DNA of 64,000 bases from Candidatus Heimdallarchaeota archaeon B3_Heim (GTDB taxonomy: Archaea > Asgardarchaeota > Heimdallarchaeia > Hodarchaeales > Hodarchaeaceae): NCBI GenBank assembly GCA_003144275.1, contig NJBF01000017.1, positions 1 through 64,000 on the forward strand, given 5' to 3'. Shown here piece after piece: positions 54,166 through 62,638 of the stretch (positions within the stretch are counted from its first letter, which is position 1; each line of letters begins with the position of its first letter). Position numbers and translations under genes: made by a program. Below the pieces are notes generated by a model, which saw only the letters and a program-made list of their open reading frames with translations, made no database searches and had not been told where the DNA came from.

Positions 54166-54744
54166 CTAATAAATAGCATTTAAGACTTTTGAACGTGTAC
54201 CTGCAACAGAAATCTTGATTAACGATCGGACGTCTATGTCTGTTTCGTTTTTTACTTTTTTAATTCCATTATATTCAATTTTCTCTGCTAACACAAGGAC
54301 ATCGATAATTTCAGCCTCAATCTTCTTCAATGTCTTAATAATTCCTACCATTGTCCCTCCAGTGCTTATGATATCATCGATGATGATTACACGATCATTT
54401 TTTTCAATTCCACTTAAGTAGAGGGTTCCCTCCTTCACATATTCGCATGAAAATATTTCAGAAACTTGAGTTGCGAGTTGGTTTGGAACCCAACGTACCA
54501 TTCCAAAGGGGATACCCGTCTGTAAAGCAATTGCAGCTAAAAGGATTCCTCCCTTATCTTCTTCTGTTAATAATTTATCACATTCATTGGTGATTTCACC
54601 GCTTATCCATTCAGCCGCTAACTGTAATAATTGAGGGGAAGTAGCGGGAACCTGTTCAGTTAGGGAGTTTAGTATGAATTTATGTCCATCGACCTCGAAT
54701 AACGGCTGATCATCAAAATTATCACACACTGGGGCAAATCTCAT
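54166..54744 (-). CDS. archaeal-type purine phosphoribosyltransferase
   Basis: 192 residues of the type I PRTase fold. The PRPP loop is RVIIIDDIISTGGTMVG (about 119-135), and EEDKGGILLAAIALQTGIPFGMVRW precedes it, as in archaeal hypoxanthine/adenine PRTases. It converts a purine base and PRPP to the nucleotide. The exact base is not determinable; archaeal Hpt is the closest pattern. It is convergent with the SHOCT gene, only 5 bp apart. Confidence 0.8.
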   Translation of the reverse strand: MRFAPVCDNFDDQPLFEVDGHKFILNSLTEQVPATSPQLLQLAAEWISGEITNECDKLLTEEDKGGILLAAIALQTGIPFGMVRWVPNQLATQVSEIFSCEYVKEGTLYLSGIEKNDRVIIIDDIISTGGTMVGIIKTLKKIEAEIIDVLVLAEKIEYNGIKKVKNETDIDVRSLIKISVAGTRSKVLNAIY

Positions 54745-54821
54745 ATCTTTTCAGCTCTATTGTGTATTTATACTATAAGAAGCTACTGTCATGGTTAATT
54801 CTAAACTAAATTGGTGTAAAA

Positions 54822-55175
54822 ATGTCAAAAATAAAAGAATTTAATGAATTTAGAATGAAAATGAATGAAGTCATTTTAAGTAAAAAGAATCAGGGTATCA
54901 ATCGGTTTTTTGCTCTAGATACCCGTGTTTATGAGGAAGGAGCTCTTGAACCGAAAATCAAGGAACTTCTCGGACTTGTGGGATCGATGGTTTTACGGTG
55001 TAATGATTGTATCACCTATCACATCTTAGAATGTTACAAACACGGAGTTACTGAACAAGAATTTCTCGAAGCTTTTAATGTTGCTCTAATAGTTGGTGGA
55101 TCAATAGTTATTCCTCATTTACGGGTGGCAATGGAAATATTAGAAGAATGCCTACAAATGGGTTACTCTGATTAA
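54822..55175 (+). CDS. AhpD-like/carboxymuconolactone decarboxylase family protein
   Basis: 117 residues with the AhpD core: LEPKIKELLGLVGSMVLRCNDC ITYH (C60-x-x-C63, H67), then EAFNVALIVGGSIVIPHL. The CxxC/His set supports peroxidase-coupled thiol-disulfide chemistry. It is divergent from the PRTase. A peroxide-detoxification role fits, but many family members are unassigned. Confidence 0.85.
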   Translation: MSKIKEFNEFRMKMNEVILSKKNQGINRFFALDTRVYEEGALEPKIKELLGLVGSMVLRCNDCITYHILECYKHGVTEQEFLEAFNVALIVGGSIVIPHLRVAMEILEECLQMGYSD

Positions 55176-55300
55176 TGATTTTACAAAATTCATTTGAATT
55201 CAACAAGTTATCCAAAGCTGCTAAGTATCTTATTAATTGTAAGCTTAGTGTCACTATATTACAGGAAAAGGAAAATTAGATAGGAAATACGTACTTACCA

Positions 55301-55882
55301 TCAACCAAAATATTCTGGTTCATTCCCTTCTTTCCATTTGATATTGCACCCTATACTGGGAATTTGGACTTTTGGGGGTTCTTTACCATCTAATAATACT
55401 TCTAAAGCTTTTTTTAGATCTTCTCCGGTAACTGGTTTGTTACTCTTTGGACGACTCGCATCAAACTGACCTCGATAGTATAATTTCAGATCTCCATCAA
55501 ATAAAAAGAAATCTGGGGTACAGGCGGCTTTGTAGCTCTTCGCTACTTCTTGTGATTCATCGTAACAGTAGGGAAATTGCCATCCCTTTTCTTCAGCAAG
55601 CTCCTTCATGTGTTCTGGAGCATCCACGGGATAAGAATCAATATCATTTGCACTTATTGCAATAAAAGATACGCCCCGTGAATTATACCCTTCATATACT
55701 GCTTTAAAATGATCTCGTATGTGAATAACGTATGGACAATGATTGCTGATAAAAAACACTACCGTAGCATTAGTACCACGAGCTTTATCTAAAGACAAAT
55801 CTTGATCATCAATAGTATTTGGCAATGTAAATTCGGGAGCCTTCGTCCCTAAAGGTAACATTTGAGATTCAACAGAAACCAT
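55301..55882 (-). CDS. thioredoxin-family protein (AhpC/TSA-like, single-Cys NHCPYV type)
   Basis: 193 residues. APEFTLPNTID and VVFFISNHCPYVIHIRDHF (C49) match the thioredoxin-like family common in bacteria, followed by ISANDIDSYP, KAACTPDFFLFD and a C-terminal PSIGCNIKWKEGNEPEYF. There is no CxxC at the first site. It is probably a peroxiredoxin-like or thiol oxidoreductase enzyme of the cytoplasm. No signal peptide. Confidence 0.85.
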   Translation of the reverse strand: MVSVESQMLPLGTKAPEFTLPNTIDDQDLSLDKARGTNATVVFFISNHCPYVIHIRDHFKAVYEGYNSRGVSFIAISANDIDSYPVDAPEHMKELAEEKGWQFPYCYDESQEVAKSYKAACTPDFFLFDGDLKLYYRGQFDASRPKSNKPVTGEDLKKALEVLLDGKEPPKVQIPSIGCNIKWKEGNEPEYFG

Positions 55883-56017
55883 ATTTTTCTACCAATTTCT
55901 CGCTATTAAGTCTGTAAATTAAGTATATTCTTCTGAAAAGTGTAGCCTGAATTTTCCAGTTTATCCCACAAAATATCTTAATATGAATAATTCCTATCTG
56001 CTGGGAACGAATAGCCA

Positions 56018-56551
56018 ATGGAACACAGCTGTAAATGCACTCAAAAGATAGTAGCGCTCGATGTTGAGAGTGTACTTGCTGATATCCACTCTGCTTGGAT
56101 CACTCAGTACAAGAAAAAGTTTACCATAAAAGATATTACGGATTGGGATTTTATAAGTTTAAAAAGATGGAATGAGACATTAAAAACGTTTTTGGAGGAA
56201 ACCGATAATCTCTGGGAAAAATTCCCTGAAAAAATTCCTCCTACTGTTCCGAATCTCAAAGAAGTTACCAGACATCTTAAACCCTTTGATATTGTTACAT
56301 CTAGACGAACCCTTGGTGGAATTATCAAATGGGTTGAGTATCATCAGTTAGAGTATAGAGCGATAGTTTATGTTCCCGATAATAAGGCAGATTTAGATTA
56401 TTGCATGTACATTGATGACAATCCGAAATTGGCAACGAAATTAAAAGATAATCAATTTTTATGGCTGATTTCACAACCGTATAATCTACAAGTTCATGAA
56501 TCATCACAGATACAGAGAGTTAATTCAATTATTGAAACAGTCTCTCAATAG
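56018..56551 (+). CDS. HAD-superfamily phosphatase (5'-nucleotidase-like)
   Basis: 177 residues. Motif I reads ALDVESVLAD: D15 is the nucleophile, but the D+2 general acid is Glu (E17), atypical for HAD phosphatases. The helical cap follows (ITDWDFISLKRW), then FDIVTSRR (motif II), KADLDYCMYIDDNP (motifs III/IV). The layout resembles NT5C/YorS-type deoxyribonucleotidases or Cys-rich archaeal HADs. The N-terminus has CKC. Substrate unknown. Confidence 0.7.
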   Translation: MEHSCKCTQKIVALDVESVLADIHSAWITQYKKKFTIKDITDWDFISLKRWNETLKTFLEETDNLWEKFPEKIPPTVPNLKEVTRHLKPFDIVTSRRTLGGIIKWVEYHQLEYRAIVYVPDNKADLDYCMYIDDNPKLATKLKDNQFLWLISQPYNLQVHESSQIQRVNSIIETVSQ

Positions 56552-56580
56552 GTTTAAATTTTCACATCAATTCTCAATCG

Positions 56581-57351
56581 TTAGAATTTCACCTGATAGT
56601 AGATTCGTATTCGAGTTCCAACACGATTAGAGGTTACAGAGAAGTTATATTTCTGTTTATTCAGCTCTTCTTCTAAAACAGGTTTCAATTTCGGCAATGT
56701 CAACTGGAAAAATACTGGAGGAGGGGCTTGGAACTTTTTAACTTCAGATAGTAAAGCTAGGATAAATTCATGACCTTTTTCCCCACCTACAAGCTCTGAA
56801 AAATTGCCTACAAATCCTCTACTCGAAGATTTGTGTTGTTGATAGTATTTCTCATTATATTGTGGAGGATTACATAAAATTAAATCGAATTCAGATAGTT
56901 GGGGGAGAAGACCGATAATAATTTCACTATTTGACTTCACCAGAGTAATTCTATCTTGAAGCTTATTCCTTTGAAAATTCGAACCTGCACTTTCAATAGC
57001 TTCTTCATCGATTTCGGTTGCCGTTACTGATATTCCCAAGCGGCCTAACATTAATGATAATATTCCTGATGCCCCTGTGCCAATTTCTAGCACATTAAGG
57101 GGTTTAAATTGGAGGATATATTTCAAAAATGCCCATCGACTACATATGGTGGGAATTAAATAACCCTCGGGTAGGTCAAATTCTAAATCCATAAATTCTT
57201 TGAGAATTAGCTTGTTGTATAGAAGCAAGGCCTTAGAATTTCCCAAATCTAGTCCTTTCTCTGTCATATACATAGCTAGATCAGGATTGATCTCTAATGC
57301 CTGTTTAACAGGAATACCACACTTCTTAGAAGGGAAAGATGATACAGTCAT
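56581..57351 (-). CDS. RlmF/METTL16-like N6-adenine RNA methyltransferase
   Basis: 256 residues. The SAM motif is VLEIGTGASGILSLML (about 87-102). SVTATEIDEEAIESA is motif II and FDLILCNPPQY (about 150-160) is the N6-adenine motif NPPF/Y. SSRGFVGNFSELVGGEKGHEFI matches the RlmF/METTL16 (DUF890) branch. The bacterial enzyme methylates 23S rRNA A1618; the archaeal substrate is unknown to me. The start at 57351 is preceded by AT-rich sequence. Confidence 0.75.
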   Translation of the reverse strand: MTVSSFPSKKCGIPVKQALEINPDLAMYMTEKGLDLGNSKALLLYNKLILKEFMDLEFDLPEGYLIPTICSRWAFLKYILQFKPLNVLEIGTGASGILSLMLGRLGISVTATEIDEEAIESAGSNFQRNKLQDRITLVKSNSEIIIGLLPQLSEFDLILCNPPQYNEKYYQQHKSSSRGFVGNFSELVGGEKGHEFILALLSEVKKFQAPPPVFFQLTLPKLKPVLEEELNKQKYNFSVTSNRVGTRIRIYYQVKF

Positions 57352-57465
57352 AGATGTTCCTTAAGATATGCATTTTGAACATCATACCAAAAAAGAAATG
57401 GGTTGAAGTGATAAGAGATTCTCACTTGATTATACTCGAAAAAATCTGTTGAAAGGGTTTCATCA

Positions 57466-58701
57466 ATGACAAATAAAACAAATCTCAACTGGAAAATTAA
57501 TACATTAGCACTCCATGGAGGAGAAGAGGAGAAATTTGCTGATTCTCATTTAATGCCGATTTTCGCCACGTCTACGTTTTCATTTCCCAATGTGGACGTC
57601 GGAAAGGCCCGTTTCTCTGGTGAAGAAGCGGGTTACATCTATACTCGACTTGGTAATCCTACAGTTCGTGAATCTGAGAGAAAATTAGCCCTCCTTGAGG
57701 GATTAAACCTGATGAAAAACGGAGTAAAAGTTGAAGGACACGCATTTGCAACAGGCATGGCAGGTATTTCTACGGTACTGATGGCTTTAACTAAAACGGA
57801 TGAAAATATCATTGCCACCAACCCCTTATACGGGGGAACCAATTACCTCCTTAATGGAATTCTAAAACCCTATGGAGTAACCACAACGTTTGTTGATACA
57901 GCGGGTGAAAGAGGGCCAGAACGAGTGAATGAACAGGTAAAAAATTACACGAAGGTTGTATATTTAGAAAGCCCAACCAATCCTAATCTTGCTGTAAGCG
58001 ACATTGAAGCAATCTCCAAAGTGGCTAAAGAACAAGAAATTCCTGTTGTTATTGATAATACGTTTGCTACACCTATTTTACAGCGCCCATTGGAGTTAGG
58101 AGCCAGTGTATCCCTTCATTCTACAACTAAATATCTAAATGGGCATGGTACAACTGTATCGGGTATTTTAGCCTTCGCCAATCTATCTGAGGAACAAGAG
58201 ACTAGACTGAAGTTTGTAAAAAAGAATTTAGGTGCTACTCAATCTCCATTTGATAGTTTTCTTGTATTACAAGGGATGAAAACACTTCCTCTTAGAGTAG
58301 AACGACATTGTAAAAATGCCCAAATTATTGCAGAGTATTTAGAAGAGCATCCGAAAGTGGAAAATGTCTACTATCCAGGATTAAGTTCACATCCTCAGCA
58401 CTCACTTGCCAAAAAACAGATGAATGGAAAGTATGGAGGTATGGTTGCCTGTGAACTGAAGGGAGGTATTGAAGCAGGAAAAATACTACAAAATAATGTT
58501 GAAATATTTACCTTAGCAGTATCTTTGGGGTGTGTTGATTCACTAATACAACATCCTGCAAGTATGACTCACGCCTCTGTCCCCAAGGATATACGTTTGC
58601 AGGGAGGTATCACAGATGGTCTGGTTCGTATTTCAGTGGGTTTAGAAGATTCTGAAGATTTGATTGAGGATCTAGATCAAGCTCTCGCAAAAATTACTTG
58701 A
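57466..58701 (+). CDS. PLP-dependent trans-sulfuration enzyme (methionine gamma-lyase type)
   Basis: 411 residues of the Cys/Met metabolism PLP family. K222 in SLHSTTKYLNGHGTT is the Schiff-base lysine. YIYTRLGNPTVRESERKLALLEG, GMAGISTVLMAL and YLESPTNPNLAVSDI, with VVIDNTFATPILQRP, are family blocks. GAFDS-like and SLGCVDSLIQHPASMTH near the C-terminus resemble methionine gamma-lyase and O-acetylhomoserine sulfhydrylase. The exact activity, lyase or synthase, cannot be decided from these motifs. Confidence 0.88.
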   Translation: MTNKTNLNWKINTLALHGGEEEKFADSHLMPIFATSTFSFPNVDVGKARFSGEEAGYIYTRLGNPTVRESERKLALLEGLNLMKNGVKVEGHAFATGMAGISTVLMALTKTDENIIATNPLYGGTNYLLNGILKPYGVTTTFVDTAGERGPERVNEQVKNYTKVVYLESPTNPNLAVSDIEAISKVAKEQEIPVVIDNTFATPILQRPLELGASVSLHSTTKYLNGHGTTVSGILAFANLSEEQETRLKFVKKNLGATQSPFDSFLVLQGMKTLPLRVERHCKNAQIIAEYLEEHPKVENVYYPGLSSHPQHSLAKKQMNGKYGGMVACELKGGIEAGKILQNNVEIFTLAVSLGCVDSLIQHPASMTHASVPKDIRLQGGITDGLVRISVGLEDSEDLIEDLDQALAKIT

Positions 58702-58703
58702 AT

Positions 58704-59585
58704 TTAATTAGTAATTCTCGATTTGATCGACCCTTCAATTAGATCAGCTATCATAGTTGCTCCCCGTGTATTCAAATGAAGATAATCAAGATGGAGTTTG
58801 AATCCAGCTTTTTTCGAAATTGAATCCCAACTTCTAAGAAGTAAATAGCGTTGAATAGCAGACCATAGCGATAAACTTCTCCCTTTCTCATAAGTAAACC
58901 GAGGGGTTGCTGGATTCTTCAAAAAATAGGAAATCATTCTGTCTTGTAAGGGAAGACATTCAATTTCATATTCTTGCGCGATTTCTTGAATTACAACGCT
59001 ATATTTTCTAGTATGAAGAAAATACTTACTTTCAGGTGATTCACCAATTGTGGGAAGAGTGAGTAATACTAATTGTGCCTGAGTTTCATTTTTTAAACGG
59101 GTAATAATTTTCTTTAAGGATGATTTATACCATTCAAGATCAGGACTCTGCGGTAATTTCATTCGTTTGATGTAGTCCTGAAGATTGAATGGTGAAAGAA
59201 CAGCATTGGCATCATTTGAACCAATAAGGATTGTGATGATATCTGGTTCACACTGGATGATTTCATCCAATCTTTCTAAAACGTTCCAGGCAAGATTTGA
59301 ATCGATCCCAGCATTGATAAATTCATACTCTGAACCGAATCGTTGTCGTAAAATTCGAACATAATTGGTACTCATTCGTCCATGTGTTATACTATCACCG
59401 ATACAAGCAACAACAGTATTCTTCCTTATTTTTTCGTTTTTTTGACGGTTGTATTTATCAGGGGTATTTTCAGGTAATTTCATTATTTGATGATAGATAT
59501 AATACGCGATGAGAAGTACCACCGCAAGTAAAATTAGGAAAATAGTTATAATTGTTAGTAAAGCTTCAAATAATTCACTAGACAC
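58704..59585 (-). CDS. membrane-anchored SGNH/GDSL hydrolase
   Basis: 293 residues. An N-terminal helix (about 9-31) anchors it. The SGNH blocks are CIGDSITHG (S65), AGIDSNLAW, ILIGSNDAN and DYLHLNTRGATMIADLI with catalytic Asp and His. Such enzymes are esterases or lipases acting on lipids or glycans. The catalytic set is complete. Convergent with the PLP gene, 2 bp apart. Confidence 0.88.
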   Translation of the reverse strand: MSSELFEALLTIITIFLILLAVVLLIAYYIYHQIMKLPENTPDKYNRQKNEKIRKNTVVACIGDSITHGRMSTNYVRILRQRFGSEYEFINAGIDSNLAWNVLERLDEIIQCEPDIITILIGSNDANAVLSPFNLQDYIKRMKLPQSPDLEWYKSSLKKIITRLKNETQAQLVLLTLPTIGESPESKYFLHTRKYSVVIQEIAQEYEIECLPLQDRMISYFLKNPATPRFTYEKGRSLSLWSAIQRYLLLRSWDSISKKAGFKLHLDYLHLNTRGATMIADLIEGSIKSRITN

Positions 59586-59904
59586 GATTCTACCTTCTCC
59601 AATAGATATATTCAGGGTTTAGCAGTTGATGACCCTCAATTGATCTCACCATAGCATAAATTGCTAGTTGTTAAAACTAACTTGACTTATACTAACTCGA
59701 TTCAAACTTCTTTTAAACACAACTGGAATGAAATTCCGTACATTCAATTTTGAAAAAATCTAATAACCTAGGAAAACCTGAAACTGGCAAAGTGGGAGAT
59801 TATACTTTTTCTAGTTCATTACAGAAATAAATTTTGTCATTGTTGGACATAGGGAAATTCTATATAATTGGAAGTTTGATCAATTAAAAGACCGACATAA
59901 AAGG

Positions 59905-61626
59905 ATGAGAACAAATATGAGTGTCCGAGAAATGGTGCAATCTGGAAAATCAAGTCATCTCTTCATAGCTACTCTTCCTTCTTCGTATTTCTGGATTGCG
60001 GGTACTTTTTTCTTTTTAATTAAAGGATTTCAACTAATTGAGTATGCAAAAGAACATTCTCTTTTAACTGGTTTCTTGGGAACCACAGCAGCAGGAGATT
60101 TGCTTATTGGAATTTTTTATGCAGTTCCCCCCCTTGTAGCAATTGGTCTGGTCGGCCAATTGATCGACAATCGTCCATATTTACTCGGAAAAATCACATT
60201 CATCAGCCTCCTTGTATCATCTACTGCGCTTCTTCTATTTGTTATTGCACTAAAAATGCTAATCGCACCAATAACTCTAATTCTAGTTACAGTATTCCTA
60301 ACAGCACTTGCAAGTCTTGCTACTGCGAGTCATACATCTTTCGGAGCCATTACAAAATGGAACTACCGGGGAAGGGGATTTGCCCTGGGAAATTTCATAT
60401 TCGGTATAACAATTGTAGGACTACTTCTAATTTCTGGAATATTTAACTTGGATTTCTTCTTTTCACTTTTGATTATATCATTACTCGGTTTTTTGCTAAG
60501 TATTTTGTTCTATTACACAACTCGAAGCTGGGTTTATTGGCAAAATGACAAATGGCCCACAAAAACATCCCAAATTTTGGTGCGCCAATCAGTAAAAGCT
60601 TATTTTTTCTCACATCTTCTTATATATTTAATGCTGGGATTAACAATAGGGAGCTTGGCTCAAGAAGGTGTTAAAGCAAATTATTCAAGTTTTTTTGGCA
60701 TAGAATTGGGAGCTTTTGAAACTTTTTGGGCGATAGTCATTTTAGGGACTATTATTTTTGTAATCCCTGCGGGGTTCTTGTCGGACATGATAGGTCGTAA
60801 GGATCTAACTATTATGGCAACTTATGGCATTGTCCTCGCCTCGCTAATTGCATCCCTCCATGGATTGTTAGATCCAAATTTTGACTCCTTAGTTTATGTT
60901 TTGACTGCTTTTACGATTGGGGTATCCTTTGCCTTCCTCCATCCCACTCTTGACAGCAGTTTATGGATTGATTTATCATCTAAAGACTCTATTGGTCGTT
61001 ATTGTGATATTAATGTCTATTCTCTTGTAACAGGCCTAGCAGCTGGATTTGGAATTAGTTATTTTTTCCTAAGTACGCTTATTGAATATAGAAATATCAT
61101 GGTTTTGATGTATATCGGATTAGCTGTGTTGGCTGTTCTCCCATTATTCTGGGTAAGCGATTCTTTTCCACCACTCGAGTTTTTTCTCTTACTGGTCATT
61201 AATGATGCAGGAATACCTATTTTTCATTACTCCTTTAGGAGAAAGAAAGAATTGCTAGTTGATTTACCATTAATAGCTGGAGCATTATCGGCAGTAGGGA
61301 CCTTCATGTCGGAAGCTACTGGAGAAACAGGAGCCAAACTCAATCTAGTTAGACACGGAACACACGTTATTCTCTCAGATCAAAGCGATGATATGGGATT
61401 GACCGCTACCATTTTCGCTAATAAAAATGATCCTGAATTACAGATTATTCTGTCAAAATTTCTACGACGGTTTCGGGAAAGATTTTCTAAGGAGTTAAGT
61501 GAGTGGAAAGGGGATATACTTCCGTTTGAGAATGCTGTTGAGGATGCTGAGGAGATTTTTGGTCCTTTAATTACAATCGCTACCGACGACCCTATGATCA
61601 AAACCTCTCAGGGTGAAAGGGCTTAA
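59905..61626 (+). CDS. MFS transporter with long C-terminal extension
   Basis: 573 residues; about 12 membrane helices up to residue 435, with motif-A-like GFLSDMIGRKDLTIMATYG after helix 8. The last 120 residues form a soluble domain (LVDLPLIAGALSAVGTFM ... LSKFLRRFRERFSKELSEW), longer than in usual transporters. Its sequence around GETGAKLNLVRHGTHVILSD is reminiscent of small GTPase-activator/longin-like regulatory domains in Asgard proteins, but I cannot support that. Substrate unknown. Confidence 0.75.
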   Translation: MRTNMSVREMVQSGKSSHLFIATLPSSYFWIAGTFFFLIKGFQLIEYAKEHSLLTGFLGTTAAGDLLIGIFYAVPPLVAIGLVGQLIDNRPYLLGKITFISLLVSSTALLLFVIALKMLIAPITLILVTVFLTALASLATASHTSFGAITKWNYRGRGFALGNFIFGITIVGLLLISGIFNLDFFFSLLIISLLGFLLSILFYYTTRSWVYWQNDKWPTKTSQILVRQSVKAYFFSHLLIYLMLGLTIGSLAQEGVKANYSSFFGIELGAFETFWAIVILGTIIFVIPAGFLSDMIGRKDLTIMATYGIVLASLIASLHGLLDPNFDSLVYVLTAFTIGVSFAFLHPTLDSSLWIDLSSKDSIGRYCDINVYSLVTGLAAGFGISYFFLSTLIEYRNIMVLMYIGLAVLAVLPLFWVSDSFPPLEFFLLLVINDAGIPIFHYSFRRKKELLVDLPLIAGALSAVGTFMSEATGETGAKLNLVRHGTHVILSDQSDDMGLTATIFANKNDPELQIILSKFLRRFRERFSKELSEWKGDILPFENAVEDAEEIFGPLITIATDDPMIKTSQGERA

Positions 61627-62016
61627 ATAGCATGTGTTTTTCATAGTATTTACACATATATCCTTACATTATTTCAGTTAACTTTATAAATAGAAAAAAC
61701 TATATTTATCTTACACCTACAACGGAGTAATACCATTGGCAGTTAGTTCGCGAACATCTCCTAAACTTGCTGAAGTTGCTTTTCCCTCCCTAATTCCCGT
61801 GATTTTAAGTTTGTATAAAGCTAAAACCGAACTTCGTGATAAAAAGAAAGATCCTCAATAGCTTTGTTAGCGATGTCTGGGGGCTTTATCAAATATTTCT
61901 GTTAAAGACGGTAATCTAGTATTGGGTGTTACATACCAAATGAAAGAATTTTTTAAGTCAGCTACCTTATTTCCTCTAAAATACTCCAGAAATACAAAGG
62001 AGGATATGGATTCAAT
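61627..62016. other. intergenic region with one probable small gene
   Basis: A TATA-like TTTATAAATA at 61682-61691 precedes the small frame at 61736. The rest up to 62016 is AT-rich and includes the AAGGAGG ribosome binding site (about 61997-62003) of the HD hydrolase. Confidence 0.4.
61736..61861 (+). CDS. 41-residue basic peptide, unknown
   Basis: TTG start at 61736 with GGAG 8 bases upstream and a TATA-like TTTATAAATA about 45 bp upstream. The peptide begins MAVSSRTSPKLAEVAF and ends KTELRDKKKDPQ; a short hydrophobic middle (FPSLIPVILSLY) is followed by a Lys-rich tail. Good signals support translation, but the length is short and no family is known. Confidence 0.4.
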   Translation: MAVSSRTSPKLAEVAFPSLIPVILSLYKAKTELRDKKKDPQ

Positions 62017-62598
62017 ATGTCAAATAATTTGGTTGTACAAGCTTTTGCATTCGCCTACCAGGCCCATCGTCAAACAACACGAAAAGCCACAAACATTCCA
62101 TACATAACTCATCCTCTCGCAGTAACTATAAATTTACTGAGATCATCTATTCTTACCGAGGATTTACTAGCAGCAGCTCTTCTTCATGATGTAGTAGAAG
62201 ACGAAGATGTTACCTATGACCAACTTATTCATAGATTCGGGGAACGAGTTAGTTCATTGGTCAGGGCTGTTTCTGAACCAAAGTCATTAGCTGATCAACA
62301 TACCGATCGTCGAAAAACATGGAAAATACGAAAGGAGCATACCATTGACTCCCTAATCGGGGCATCTGATGAAGTAAAAATACTAAGTTGTGCAGATAAA
62401 GTTGCTAATCTTGCAGATATGGTAAGAGATCATAAGCAATTTGGTGAGACCCTATGGTCTCGATTTAATGCACCGAAAAATGAACAAAGGTGGTATTATC
62501 ATTCTCTATTAGAGGTGTACAAATCAGGAACAAATAATATTGAGAAGTCCGCTCTCTATATTGAATTTTGCTCCCTAGTGAATCAAATATTTGCTTGA
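62017..62598 (+). CDS. MESH1/SpoT-like HD-domain hydrolase
   Basis: 193 residues with the RelA/SpoT hydrolase pattern: AYQAHRQTTRKATNIPYITHPL (H17, H32), LLHDVVEDEDVTYDQL (H57-D58, E61-D62), and KILSCADKVANLADM with the last Asp. MESH1-type enzymes hydrolyse ppGpp or NADPH. No synthetase domain is present. AAGGAGG precedes the ATG. Archaea seldom use ppGpp, so a nucleotide-phosphate pyrophosphohydrolase role is an alternative. Confidence 0.85.
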   Translation: MSNNLVVQAFAFAYQAHRQTTRKATNIPYITHPLAVTINLLRSSILTEDLLAAALLHDVVEDEDVTYDQLIHRFGERVSSLVRAVSEPKSLADQHTDRRKTWKIRKEHTIDSLIGASDEVKILSCADKVANLADMVRDHKQFGETLWSRFNAPKNEQRWYYHSLLEVYKSGTNNIEKSALYIEFCSLVNQIFA

Positions 62599-62638
62599 AA
62601 ATAGAAAAAGAAAAGGGGAGGAAAAGATTTGAATGTTC

